Origin: Blattamonas nauphoetae
Taxonomy: Eukaryota > Preaxostyla > Oxymonadida
Assembly (NCBI GenBank): GCA_033064195.1
Contig: JARBJD010000013.1
Coordinates: 372,001-436,000 of the forward strand
DNA length: 64,000 nucleotides
Reading direction: 5' to 3'
In this document: piece after piece, positions 34,098 to 44,330 of the stretch
Position numbering within the stretch: the first letter of the stretch is position 1
How the letters are laid out: every line of letters begins with the position of its first letter
The notes under the pieces: generated by a model
The model's database searches: none
What the model was told of the DNA's origin: nothing
What the model saw: the letters and a program-made list of their open reading frames with translations, nothing else
Program-made: the position numbers and the translations under genes

Positions 34098-34131
34098 TAA
34101 GGTTTGTGAGGAGCGGCTGGCAAGAGAGCTC

Positions 34132-34415
34132 CTCCATCCGCTGTCGAGGTGCACGATGTAAAGGTGACTGTGTTGAGAGACAGACTGGATCCACTTTCGA
34201 GTGTGGCTGAGATGGCTGAACCAGACGCTGAAGATCCGATCGATTTGAATTCGCAATCCGAGACTGACAATGATCCACCATTCACTGTGAAGAACGACTG
34301 GGAATACGGATCAGCGGAGACTGTCAGGACTAAATGAGAGAGTGAGAGAAGCTTCGATGAGATCGTGATGGTGTTCTCGGTCGTCAAAGTGGTCGTTTTC
34401 TTGGATGACTGGTCA
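34132..34415 (-). pseudogene. Giant beta-helix surface gene, middle piece
   Basis: About 95 codons of beta-helix sequence on the minus strand (TITISSKLLSLSHLVLTVSA, FTVNGGSLSVSDCEF, TFTSCTSTADGGAL), trapped between the pogo-like transposon and the DIRS-like element. At the retroelement side, host TSTADGGAL continues directly into HVTVDGGTFSTSG of the 3' piece with no target duplication. At the transposon side the two flanks share a TA but are offset by one base in frame. Confidence 0.8.
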
Positions 34416-34735
34416 TAGTGCCTCCACAAAACCGGCTAAAATATACAAAAACCGGTTTTATTCATTATAAGGTCATTTTTCATAATATAATGCAAGAATT
34501 GTACTTTAATAACTCTTAGAAACATGGTAACAGTAGTTTGATAAGAGAGAATATCATCAAAATCGCAAAAAAACATGAGAAAGTTTCCAAATAATGGGGA
34601 AAATGCCTTCTTTTTAGTGGTTGATCAAACCGTACAATTTAAACAAACGGTGTCAGATCCTTTTTGCACCCATTTCTAATACAAATTGAACCGTTTCCTT
34701 TTTAAAATGAAATGAGACGAATAAATGAACTCTAT

Positions 34736-35700
34736 CTACTCCTCATCCTCACTTGAATCACCTCCTCCATCATCATCAGCATCCATGGGGATAGGGTCGT
34801 TCTGTGGGGCATTGATCCTCCTTCGAAGTTGCTCATCTGAAATGAACCAGATGCCGTTTCGTGAGTGATCTCTGCGTCCCGGTGGAGGGTTGAGGCGTCT
34901 TGGCAGCTCACCGTCTGTAAGTTTTCGTTGGATCGCTGCCAGACTCACAGGCTCCAGACCGGTGTCACGAAATGATGCTTGGATTGTACGAGCCGAGACA
35001 GCATTGACGAGAGAATCACGAATGGTCTCGATGAAGATCGTTCGTTTTTCTTGGACTGTGGCGAGTGGTAGCGGTGTGATGTTGGATCTTAAACCATCTT
35101 TGAAGTTCGCCGTCACATACTGATCCACCGGTTGGAGCATGTGGGTGGTATGTGACGGTAGGATCACCAGGTCGATGAGGTTGGTTCGGCAGAGATGAAG
35201 CATTGTGGGAGAATAGTGACACCGCAAACCGTCCATAATGAGGAGAATTCGGCTTTGAGGGGTTGCGACGTCGAGTCTCCGTTGAATGATGTAGGGGGAG
35301 AATATGAATCTGGAAAAGCGAAGGAAATAGAACGTTTGTCATTCTCGTTTGTTGAGAGGCGATGATTTTGAGCTTATAGTTCTGGAATCGAGTAAACTCC
35401 GGCGGAACTTGTGGAAAAGGCACAATGAGGAGAGAAGGAAGAGCCTCGCCATCTGCTGCTACCGTGAACGTGATTGTTGTTTTGGGTGGGAGTGGGATAT
35501 GAGGAACCATTGGTCTTGGGTCGGCAGGATCGACAGCGACCAGATTGTTATGTATGTGTGCAGAATTACAAAAACTTTCGTCTAAATTAAATATGAGTGA
35601 AACGTTGTAAAGATAAGAATTCCTTAATCGGATGTAGGTGTCGAACCAAGGTTCGATCACCTGTCTTGAGGTCTGTCTGAAGCGCTCATGGGGAAATTGT
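34736..35700 (-). pseudogene. DDE transposase catalytic part of the pogo-like transposon
   Basis: The first Asp is in LIFNLDESFC near 35.57 kb. The second is in ILLIMDGLRCHYS near 35.22 kb, and the third in LPSHTTHMLQPVD, 35 residues after the second; LPxxTTHxLQPxD is diagnostic of pogo/Tigger/jerky-type DDE_1 endonucleases. The C-terminus is acidic (DADDDGGGDSSEDEE). The first Asp and the second/third Asp lie in different frames, with the change near 35.3 kb. A 24-bp GT...AG stretch there is a multiple of three and so does not explain the shift. Either the transposase is broken or an intron boundary differs from what I see. Confidence 0.78.
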
Positions 35701-35936
35701 TGCGATTTTTTCAGTGAAAGACTGTTCGAAATTCGAACAAACGAATATCCATAAGTACTTGATAGTGTTGGGTGTTCACTGTCCTGGGGTCTATCATTAA
35801 TTGCTTCTAAGCACTAGTCAAGAAAAAAATGTGAAAAAACGAAGAAATACCAGAGATCTGATGGACGATGCGTCATGGAATGTTCGACGATCTTTGTCCT
35901 GGTTGATCCGCAGGCATCTGAGTAGTCCCATCAAAA

Positions 35937-36421
35937 TAGGTAAAACTGGGATCAATTGATGTCAGTGCCTAAATTTGGACTGAGATCAAATTTCAACTCT
36001 TTTCCTTTGAGATTTTCTCATTATCACTTCATTAATCATGTTCAATTCACTTCTTGTTTTCACATAATGCTCTTCAATATTTCAGACAGCTCTTATTTCC
36101 CAAAAACACGCACGATCACAATCACCAACACTTCTTTTTTCGATGTATTCCCTTCATTGACTTTAGTCAGTGAGAAAAAACCATCAAAGAAGACATAATA
36201 ACGCATTATCGACTTGTTTTAATAATTATTGTTGTAGAACAAACTGAAACAGCAGCACCCAAAGTTTGCATTTTCATGATCTATGAAGTGACCATTTTCC
36301 TTTTTACTTTTTTTTCCATTCAAATATCATATATAAGAAGACTTTTTTGAAATGAAAGAAACGAAATGGTATTGTAGGTATTTAGTGGGATCAGATCCGA
36401 CTGGGATCACTGGGATCAAAT
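35937..36421. repeat. AT-rich segment bounded by diverged direct repeats inside the transposon
   Basis: TAGGTAAAACTGGGATCA at about 35937 and TAGGTATTTAGTGGGATCA at about 36376 are similar. ACTGGGATCA then recurs twice more by 36418. The ~440 bp between is AT-rich and non-coding. It may be a nested non-autonomous insert, or simply the spacer of the transposon. Confidence 0.35.
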
Positions 36422-36763
36422 CAGAAGCCTGTTGATCCGTGTTTCTATGGAGACCCGCTCCTCAGGGCTAAGTTTTGATGGTCTTCCCACCACTCCGCAT
36501 GGCCTCCCTCTTTTTAAGCTGGCTATCGCCAGCCTGAAGGTTTTGACAGGCACAAGTTTGAGCTTTATGATACGAGAATAGGGTATCTGGTGGTCCCGAC
36601 AGAGGCGAGCGAAGCGCTCGCCTCTGTGCGGGATGGTCCGGTACTCATGTGAGACAGCTAAATTGATGATTTCTTGGTCCGAGAGAGGGGACACTTTAGG
36701 CATAATTATCATGGGGCAGCAGGGGAATAAGTACCCATTATCTAAAAAACACCGGTTGATCAA
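36416..36763 (-). pseudogene. N-terminal DNA-binding part of the pogo-like transposase
   Basis: About 100 codons, with likely start MPKVSPLSDQEI. A helix-turn-helix-like stretch (KTFRLAIASLKRGRPCG) leads into GRPSKLSPEERVSIETRI, a configuration common at the N-terminus of pogo-like transposases. The frame ends at 36416; the connection to the catalytic part is not visible. Confidence 0.6.
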
Positions 36764-36921
36764 CCACTATTCGTCACTTCTTGGTTTTTGAAAAATCTCT
36801 AGTTCTTCTTGAAATGGTGTATTACGTGACGTGTTCAGAGATTTTGGCGAAATTGTGGATGAAACGTCTTATTTTGATTTTAGCCGGTTTCATAAATAAA
36901 ACCGGTTTTGTGGAGGGTCTA

Positions 36922-38950
36922 TCACTCGTCCATTTCACCGTCTTCGATGAGGAGAAAGCATCAGACAGGGTAACGTTGGTCGAGAGGAACACGGAGGCTT
37001 CCTTTCCATCAGAAGAGTCCTTCGACGAAGAATGACCAAGAGGGAGTGTCTGACAAGCGAGGTGCTTGTGACCGCAGAGAGAATTGACGGCAGCGCTCTC
37101 AGAATTCACGAACAGCTGTCCACCAGTGTAGTGATGAATAAGATACATAATTGATCCTGAAGATCCGTCGATCTCTGAGAACTCATATTTCGACATTTCT
37201 GAAGATGTGAAAGTGGACGAAGATCCACCAGAGGGAGTGGTGAAGTACGAACCAGTCAGAGATGCAGAGGAGATCAGCGATGTCTGACCAGAAGCAACGG
37301 AGATGAACAGATCACTTCCTTTGCCATTTTGTCCACACGAATTCAGATCACCAGCAGCTGTTCCGAATATCACAGACGACAGTGAATACGAACCAGGCGA
37401 CGAAAGTGACGTCAGGTCAACGAAGATCGCTCCTCCATTCAGCGACGACGAACACTTCTTGAATGTTGTTCCAGTGATCGAGAGTGATCCAGTTGTCAGC
37501 GCAACGTTCAGGGCTCCTCCATTCGTCAATGAAGAGAACGACGAGAAATAACAAGATGACACAGTCAGTGATCCTGTCAATGACACAGTCACAAACGATT
37601 GAGATGTCGATGACCCAAGTCCAGTAAAGGCCAGATTAGACAGTGTCAGTTCGTTCGCTGTCACGATGATAATCCCATCCGACGAAACTGTGATCGCTCT
37701 CGATGACGATGAAGTCAGCATCGCTGTTTGGGTCACAGTGATTGTTTCTGACAGTGTGAGGGCAGAATCAATGGAGAATGTGTTCTCACTGTTCGGGTGA
37801 TTCAGAGCTGTCGAGATCGATTGGCACGGCAACGACTTCACACCACAAAGTGGATGGTCTTCTCCAGATGAGTGGATATGTGTCGATGTCTCTGAGGTCA
37901 TGTGAGGATACCAGTAATACAGCAGCGATCCTGATGAACTTGGAGATTCAAATCCAAAGAATTGTTCCTTCTGTGTTGAGGAGAACAGATCGTTATTGTT
38001 GGGAAGCGATGGCTTGATCGAGTCCAGAGTTCCCACTTTCAGAAGTGTCACCAGATCTGCACTCGATAGAGAAAGGAATTGTCCATTTCCAGTCGCTGAG
38101 CATCCTTCAAACGTGATTGTTCCTGATGTCGAGAATGTTCCTCCATCCGCTGTCGAGGTGCACGTTGTGAAGTCTGTTTCTGTGATTGTGAGAGAAGCAG
38201 TCGAGTCGAGTGTCGCTTTGATGCAGCTGCCAGAAGACGAACTGTGGATTCCTTCGAATGTGCACGAGTGGACTGTGAGTGCACCTGATTGCAGGGTGAC
38301 GACTGATCGAGCTCTCGTTGACGACGACGGCTGAGCAGAGAAGGCCAGACCGACGAGAGCGAGCGAGTGAGATTTGACGGAGACTGACCCTGCCTCGGCG
38401 AGCACGACTCTCGCCCTGTCTCCTCCCGCCGACACCCACACCACCGACTTGTCAAGTGTCATCAACTCGGTGATCTCTGCTTCTGTTCGGATGGCGATCT
38501 TTCCCTCGTCTGACACTCCCTCCATTCCACGTGACAGTGTGGCACACGGAATCGTCGACAGGCCACACTTGCTTTCGTCCAGTCCGTTCTGCCCATCCAC
38601 AAACATCGTTTCATCGTCGAACGGATGCACTTCGGCGAGAATCGAGTGGAGCAGAACAACTTCCGTCTCGTTCACTCCAAACGCAGCTGACAGACGCTCG
38701 TCGCGAGCGAACGCAATTCCATCAGCCGGTGACGACGAGAACAGAAACTCGCTCCAATCGGAGATGGTCGAGATGTCGACTGAGTTCGTGAAAAGAAGAA
38801 ACACATCTGCACCAAGTCCACCACACGTGTTCTCCTCTCCCTCGCTCTTCTTCCCAAAAACCATGTCTGACACTGACAGTGCTGCTTTCGCTGTGTCCGA
38901 GAAGTTGAAATACAACCAGGGATCCAAAAATTCAAATCGTACATCTCATC
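36922..38950 (-). pseudogene. Giant beta-helix surface gene, 5' piece (itself 5'-truncated)
   Basis: About 670 codons open on the minus strand from a TGA near 38.95 kb down to the TA at the pogo-like transposon. Beta-helix turns include DGGTFSTSGTITFEGC, LTNGGALNVAL and SLNGGAIFVDL, and Cys-containing blocks such as CGVKSLPCQSI recur. The sequence begins mid-domain (DPWLYFNFSDTAKAALSV) without ATG, signal peptide or visible splice site, so the true 5' end has been lost or lies in an unrecognised exon. Confidence 0.75.
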
Positions 38951-39698
38951 TATTTCATCATGTTCTATTCAACATTCTGTCATTCTTGAGTTGTTTAGAA
39001 GCTGTTTTTAAACAAGATAACAATTTCAAGAGATACGTGTGTTGAAATAATCACAAGAAAAACAAACATCAAAATGTAAGCTTAATAAAGATAGAGGAAG
39101 GATAGATGACTGAAAACATCATCATCTGGTACATTAAAGTAGACAACGGTGAGATAGCTCGTTGAATGGACGGTACTCAGTTCTCTAGCCAATCTTGACA
39201 ATTGATGTTGTTTTTTGAACCCTTTCCAAAGCAACAGTGATCTTGACAGAGAAGAATGATTTTGTACGAAACTAAGATCTGGATGAGCCAGTTCACTTCA
39301 GCTGACAATGCAGAATCCATCGTCGAGCAGCAAGTTCGTGACTGTAACTGCATCGGCAGGTGTCGCGAATATGTTCGGAGATGAAACACTAAACAACCTA
39401 TATTGTCCAACAGTTTCGGGTGTTCGAACCAATGAGAGCGATGATAAGAGCGGAGTGCTGGGAGATGGAGAATTGGATGGCCAACTGCATTGGACAGTCT
39501 TAAAGGAATATTGAGGAAAAATTGAATCGAAATGTTGATAGAGACATACCATTGATGAAAGTGTACTATTGGGAGGAATGGTGAATGGATAGGAAGAAAG
39601 ATATTGATATGATCAGACCCATATCACCAAAACTCCAATTTTCACTTGACAACATGATGATGTTCTGATTGACTCTTTTTCAATGAAAAAGCCTTCCG
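38951..39698. other. Intergenic stretch, nothing recognised
   Basis: About 750 bp between two minus-strand beta-helix genes. A short minus-strand open frame (39298-39552) has no recognisable feature. Confidence 0.5.
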
Positions 39699-42449
39699 TC
39701 AACGATTTAAGTGTTTTGAATGAACAAGAATGAGTTTGTGCACAACTGACAAATTGACAAATCGAGACCAAATTGAAAAACAAATTGAAAATGGGGCCAA
39801 TTTGGTTTTTTCAATCCCTGAATACAACCCTCCCCCAGCATAGTCAGCACCACACTTCTTCATCACAATGCGGGAGAGAGTGACGCTGGTTGAGGGACGA
39901 TTGAGGTCGACGGCTCCTCCGCTTCGGGAGAGGCAGGTCGAGAACGTGCAATTGGAGACTGTTGCTGTAATGGGTCGTGAGAGAACAAGAGCGCCTCCTG
40001 ACATCACGGCAGAGGAGTCTGAGAACGAGCAGTTTTTGACTTCGATGGAAGTGATTTGGTGTGTGTCCACCGAACCACCATTCGATCCTGCCTCATTCGA
40101 CGAGAAGTCTGAGTCTGAGAGGGACAAAGAGTAAGAGTTTTGCACTCGCAATCCTCCTCCATACACCGCACACGACGACGATTGCACAACACACGCAGAG
40201 ATAACGACTTGGCCAGCCAGACTGAAATAGATCCCTCCCGTGTGAGAAGACGTGGAATGGCAGTCCAGAATGGTCACTCTGGTGAGGGTGACGGTTCTTG
40301 TGGGGACGAGCTCTTCAAAGAAGATCCCGCCAGCCCCTCCCTCCTTCTCTGCCACACAATCCTCAAATCGACAGTCCTCCAATTTGATGCTTTCGACATT
40401 CAAAAGTCTGATCGCTCCTCCGAGTCCCTCCGATCGCATTTTGGTGAAGTTCGTGTTGGTGATGGTGAGATCTGGTGAATTCGTCAGGCCGAAAGCAGAA
40501 CCACCATAATCCGGTCCAGCAGAGCAGTTTGTAAAGAGAGTCGATTGGATTGTGGTGGAGACGGTTGTGAAAACTCGAAATGCTCCAACATTCGTTGTGG
40601 AACATTCCTCTACAACACAATTCTCCATTTTCACCGAATGGAATCCTCGAACAAACAAGCCAGCTCCATCCTTTCCGGCTTCGCACTTTTTGAAAACGAC
40701 CTTCGTGAACGTGGATTTCACAACTGAGCTTCCTGTGGCATCATTCAGGTGGATCCCTCCCCCTTCAATTCCACACGAGCACGTGTCGAACGTGCAGTTG
40801 TTCACGTTGAATGTGAAGGCCTGTTGAATGTTGGCGCTTGTGTTGAAGTCTTGAAGAATCGCTCCTCCGCCTTTCACAGCCGTGCAGGTCTCAAAACTGC
40901 AGAGGACAAACGAGGCAGACGAGATCCCACTGGACGAATCAACTCCCCCTCCATACTGATCTGCATGGCACGTCTGAAAAAGAGTGTTCGACACTTCATA
41001 CGATGAGTCATGGAACACACGAAGCCCTCCTCCCCACGACCCGGCCGAGCAGTCAGAGAAGCGACAATTGGAGACAGAGGCAAGAGTGTGGATGGTGTCG
41101 AGATGAATGCCGCCTGCATATTGACCCGCTGAACAAGATGTTACGTTGCAGCTGGAGATGGTTGGAGATGGGCAGTTGTCGCATCGGAGAGCGCCCGCGT
41201 TGGCTAATTCGCCGGAAACTGAGCAATTCTCGAACTTCGATTTTTGGACGAGAATGGATGGTGATGAACCAGATGGACAGGCGATGGTGACAGCCCCGCG
41301 TGAATAAGGATCGCCAGAAGAAGAGAAATTGACGAAAGTGCATTCGGAGATCACGAAAGGGCAGTTGATGCTTGACGCGTGGATTCCGATCGACACCCCA
41401 CCTGTTGTGGTCGTGCTCTTGAAGTTGTTGAAGGTGCACTTCACAAATCCAACCGATCCTGTCGAAACCGACGGCAACGACTGGACAGAGGCGTATTTCT
41501 GGCCCACAAAATGGTTCTTCGAAGGATCGTGGACGGTGGGGATGGGGGGCGGATCGGCTGTGCAGGATGTGAACGACGTGTTCTGTGCGAGCAGGCTCCC
41601 ACCGAAGTTGAAGTCTCGCGTGACTGATCCTGACAGATGGTTCGAGCACAACACCAGCGACGACGAGACGAGCGACTGGCTGAGTGCGAACGGTGAGGGA
41701 GTGGGGAGTGGATGTGATGTGATGTTGGAAAGCGAGAAACACACAATCTGGCTTGTGATTGTGGTTGGGGATGGCGTGGTGGGGTTCACGTTGAAATCGA
41801 AAGCAAGACCATTTCTGCTCGAGAGAAAGGAAGAACGAATGTCACTGCTGGAGACGGTGATTGAAGTGGAACTGAATTTGGGAGAGAGTTGCACAAAGGA
41901 CGGCACAACGCAATTTCGACTGAAGAGAGAAGTCTCAACAATCACGACTGAGTTGGAGAGAGAGTGCAGAGTGTCTGAGTCGGACAGAATCAAAATTGGG
42001 GAGAGTGTTGGGGCAGCAGTGACGTGGCATTTTCGAAGAGAGAACGACGACAAAGCAAGAGAGGCGGCATGGAACGAACTCGAGTCTTCGTCGAGATTCA
42101 TTCGGATGCGCGATAGAACAACAGAAGTGTTGAAAAGTTGCATAATAACCAGGCTGTGTCGTGCTGGTGATGAATTGCTGACGTAATTGTTGGGTGGTTT
42201 GTCTGTAAGCGGACAAAAAGATGTGTTGTCGTTTCCCTCGAGAACGACTTCAATATTTGACATCAAAACAGAGTGATCGGTGAATGTGCTTCCTGGCAAG
42301 AGAATAGGGAAGCTTAAACTCGATTGACTCATGAGGGATTGAAGAGTTGTCGTCGAGATAGTTTTCCGTGTGTTTGGACTGGTGCTCGAAAGACTGGCTG
42401 AAATGTGCATCACGATGTAAGAAATAAGTATAAATCTGCTGAGTGCCAT
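39699..42449 (-). CDS. Secreted Pmp-like beta-helix protein
   Basis: 916 residues from ATG 42449. That start gives a clean signal peptide (MALSRFILISYIVMHISASL); the frame is open further upstream, but that part runs into the MITE. The mature part has many parallel beta-helix rungs with the Pmp-style signature: AGALRCDNC, YAGGIHLD, WGGGLRVF, YGGGVDSS, KGGGAILQDF, EGGGIHLND and MSGGALVLS, each followed by a Cys-containing strand such as CxFxxC. N-glycosylation sites (NxS/T) are frequent. It ends after YAGGGLYSG with an unrelated 40-residue hydrophobic/basic tail and no clear kinase-like domain, so the 3' end may be truncated relative to the family. Likely a secreted or surface adhesin-like protein; ligand unknown. 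Confidence 0.82.
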   Translation of the reverse strand: MALSRFILISYIVMHISASLSSTSPNTRKTISTTTLQSLMSQSSLSFPILLPGSTFTDHSVLMSNIEVVLEGNDNTSFCPLTDKPPNNYVSNSSPARHSLVIMQLFNTSVVLSRIRMNLDEDSSSFHAASLALSSFSLRKCHVTAAPTLSPILILSDSDTLHSLSNSVVIVETSLFSRNCVVPSFVQLSPKFSSTSITVSSSDIRSSFLSSRNGLAFDFNVNPTTPSPTTITSQIVCFSLSNITSHPLPTPSPFALSQSLVSSSLVLCSNHLSGSVTRDFNFGGSLLAQNTSFTSCTADPPPIPTVHDPSKNHFVGQKYASVQSLPSVSTGSVGFVKCTFNNFKSTTTTGGVSIGIHASSINCPFVISECTFVNFSSSGDPYSRGAVTIACPSGSSPSILVQKSKFENCSVSGELANAGALRCDNCPSPTISSCNVTSCSAGQYAGGIHLDTIHTLASVSNCRFSDCSAGSWGGGLRVFHDSSYEVSNTLFQTCHADQYGGGVDSSSGISSASFVLCSFETCTAVKGGGAILQDFNTSANIQQAFTFNVNNCTFDTCSCGIEGGGIHLNDATGSSVVKSTFTKVVFKKCEAGKDGAGLFVRGFHSVKMENCVVEECSTTNVGAFRVFTTVSTTIQSTLFTNCSAGPDYGGSAFGLTNSPDLTITNTNFTKMRSEGLGGAIRLLNVESIKLEDCRFEDCVAEKEGGAGGIFFEELVPTRTVTLTRVTILDCHSTSSHTGGIYFSLAGQVVISACVVQSSSCAVYGGGLRVQNSYSLSLSDSDFSSNEAGSNGGSVDTHQITSIEVKNCSFSDSSAVMSGGALVLSRPITATVSNCTFSTCLSRSGGAVDLNRPSTSVTLSRIVMKKCGADYAGGGLYSGIEKTKLAPFSICFSIWSRFVNLSVVHKLILVHSKHLNR

Positions 42450-42497
42450 TGAATGACGGTAAATTAAAATATTCAATGCTCTCTTCAGAAGATAGTA

Positions 42498-42852
42498 CAG
42501 GGTGGCCCAGAAGTAGTCTAACCCTATGGGTCGATCACTTCTCGTCGAACAAATTCCGTTGACACCAATCGTCTTTCTCCTCACTACAATGCTTCTTAAT
42601 TTCACTTCTTTTCTTTTCACCACTGTTTCGTTGATCAACAATCCTTGTCCGCTCAAGAAAGGAGTGTTCAAAAAACGGAGTCAGTCCCGTTTCATGAGAT
42701 CCATCGAGACTACAGTCGAGGAAGCACTTGTGAAATGAAAAGAAGGGAAATTTTGAAGCATAGGAAAGAAGAGAAAGACGATTGGGGTCAATTGCGCAAG
42801 ATCGAAGAAAAGTGATCGACCCATACGGTTAGACTACTTCTGGGCCACCCTG
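42498..42852. mobile_element. mariner-type MITE, 355 bp
   Basis: Both ends carry inverted repeats of about 42 bp with one mismatch, starting CAGGGTGGCCCAGAAGTAGT, and each abuts a TA (42496-42497 and 42853-42854). CAGGGTG-CCA-AAGT ends are typical of mariner elements. There is no transposase; an open frame of ~70 codons inside shows no family motif. It lies between the divergent starts of the Pmp-like gene (42449) and the ARM-like gene (43035), 47 bp from the former, so it may carry or disturb their promoters. Confidence 0.88.
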
Positions 42853-43034
42853 TATGATCCTGCCCTTTGTTTGCAGATTCAGGATTTCCAGAATGGAAAA
42901 CCATATTTTCTCTTCATACTGATGCTATCACAAGAGTTGCCGTGGATACGACTCAATTTCTGTCTCAAAAGCCTCGCTCATTGACATTCTTTTGTCTGAC
43001 CCATAACAAGTGCTTTTTCATCAAATCGATCAGA

Positions 43035-44108
43035 ATGGGCAACGTAATCAATAAAACAGGCACATCCTCAAGTGAAGTGCGCTCTGATCTGTCTTCCTTT
43101 CAGTTACCACTCTCAGTGGATTGTTCGCCGTTCCTGAATTGGAACGAAGAGCTCATTGATTCAGCTCGCGAACAAGCAGTTGTCTTTCGGTCTCTCGTTT
43201 CCACTTTGAAGTCCCAGCCTGTACTTGATGACTTTCTGGTGATCAAAGCAATGAACTTCCTCGAATCTGTACCACTGGAGGATGGAGAAGCAGCAGATGC
43301 TTTTCTCGGAAACCTTGCATCGTTATCTGATGATTCTGATTCCAACTTCGTCCAGTCCATTTTAGTACTCGTTTCTTCAGCCAGTCAGATCATAACAACT
43401 GCAGCAATGAAGACGCTCAAGTCTCTGCTTGTGACCTGCTCAGCTAAAATCAGCTATAGCCTCGTCAAAGCTGATCTGATCCCTCAACTCATCATCGCTC
43501 TCAATCCCCTCTCTCTTTCATTCACTGAAGCCGAAGATATCCACATCAGCCTCACGATAACCATAACATGTTCACTCTGGCTCTCAACTCAGGTTCAACT
43601 CGCACAACTCGAAATTGACGATCACGACGAACAACAAGCTGTTCATGAGACGGTCTTGAAGCAAGTTGTCGTCCCTTCGGAGAAGTATATTTGGTATTTG
43701 TGCGTGAACCAATTTTCGATCGTCGATGGGAAGCAATCCAACTGGTTTCTGGCCCTTATCGCCATCCTCCTCGAAATATTGCCTTATTATCAACCGACTC
43801 TAGAATTGGTTATTCGTATGCCAGTCGTTTTCACGATTCCAAGTTGTCTCACATTCTTCGAAGATGATGGCTCAACTAGCAATTTTCTGTATCTCTTGAT
43901 CGATGCCCAGTTGGAATGGAACAAGCAAAGCGTAGAGGTACGAAAGAAGGGGAAGATAATGCTTCAAATGTTGAGAATGGAGGGCATCGAAGATGTGATC
44001 GAGGAAAAGCTGCAAAATGACCAAAATGAATCAAAAGGAGGATCAATTGTTGCAGCATCAAAGGAATGGAACAACCAACAGGGCATGAACCTTCCACAGC
44101 GTGGATAG
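43035..44108 (+). CDS. Small ARM-like protein, copy 4
   Basis: 357 residues, ATG 43035 to TAG 44106-44108. It aligns with the three small ARM-like genes at 18-23 kb: SPFLNWNEELIDSAREQ, VVFRSLVSTLKSQPVLDDFL, FVQSILVLVSSASQIITTAA, ETVLKQVVVPSEKYIWYL and MLQMLRMEGIEDVIEE. It is more diverged than they are from each other. The N-terminus MGNVINKTG has Gly at position 2, but lacks the usual Ser/Thr at position 6 of a strong myristoylation site. The frame is open upstream to 42867, but no ATG favours a longer protein. As with copies 1-3, an EFR1 gene is the neighbour. Confidence 0.78.
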   Translation: MGNVINKTGTSSSEVRSDLSSFQLPLSVDCSPFLNWNEELIDSAREQAVVFRSLVSTLKSQPVLDDFLVIKAMNFLESVPLEDGEAADAFLGNLASLSDDSDSNFVQSILVLVSSASQIITTAAMKTLKSLLVTCSAKISYSLVKADLIPQLIIALNPLSLSFTEAEDIHISLTITITCSLWLSTQVQLAQLEIDDHDEQQAVHETVLKQVVVPSEKYIWYLCVNQFSIVDGKQSNWFLALIAILLEILPYYQPTLELVIRMPVVFTIPSCLTFFEDDGSTSNFLYLLIDAQLEWNKQSVEVRKKGKIMLQMLRMEGIEDVIEEKLQNDQNESKGGSIVAASKEWNNQQGMNLPQRG

Positions 44109-44330
44109 AAACAGACATCGACAAGCGAAGACTCAAACGCAACAACGCCCTGCGTGCTCCACTCTCAACCGTCACCTGCTCCTCTTCCTCGTTTTCATCC
44201 AATATTCGCAAGGGATCCATCACTTACGCGGCTTTAGAAGGCGTTTGTAGTTGAGGGTCAGCTCGATGCGCGATCAACCCTCACTGGCTTCTGAATCCAA
44301 CACACTGACAACCCTCGAATAACTCCAAAA

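Larger units (their letters stand above)
29460..34131 (-). mobile_element. DIRS-like tyrosine-recombinase retroelement, ~4.7 kb
   Basis: A YR retroelement on the minus strand, reading from 34.13 kb to 29.46 kb. Parts in order: a basic/Ser-rich gag-like region, reverse transcriptase with YLDD, RNase H, and a tyrosine recombinase. The ends are inverted, not direct, repeats: 48 bp at 29481-29528 match the reverse complement of 34050-34097. An internal complementary region near 29701-29776 holds inverted copies of both outer ends, the hallmark of DIRS elements that integrate as circles without a target duplication. It interrupts a host beta-helix gene. It looks mostly whole, with parts in several frames and perhaps two to four breaks. 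Identical terminal repeats and the open host frame on both sides suggest a young insertion. Confidence 0.88.
34418..36919 (-). mobile_element. pogo/Tigger-like DNA transposon, ~2.5 kb
   Basis: Flanked by TA at 34416-34417 and 36920-36921. The ends are inverted repeats sharing CCTCCACAAAACCGG, with a subterminal AAACCGGTTTTAT-type motif repeated nearby in both ends. Inside, on the minus strand, lie an N-terminal DNA-binding piece and a DDE catalytic piece of a pogo-type transposase (listed separately), separated by ~700 bp of AT-rich non-coding DNA. The superfamily call rests on the TA duplication and the DDE motifs; the family within Tc1/mariner-pogo is less certain. It is inserted in the host beta-helix gene. 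Confidence 0.82.

Noticed and set aside
35640-35665. Possible tRNA T-arm (GGTTCGA with flanking complement)
   Set aside because: It is a local palindrome in the transposase region with no acceptor stem or anticodon arm. No convincing tRNA or rRNA gene was found in the window.
42450-42671. Longer start of the Pmp-like gene extending into the MITE
   Set aside because: It would put transposon sequence ahead of a good signal peptide; ATG 42449 gives a clean secreted start.
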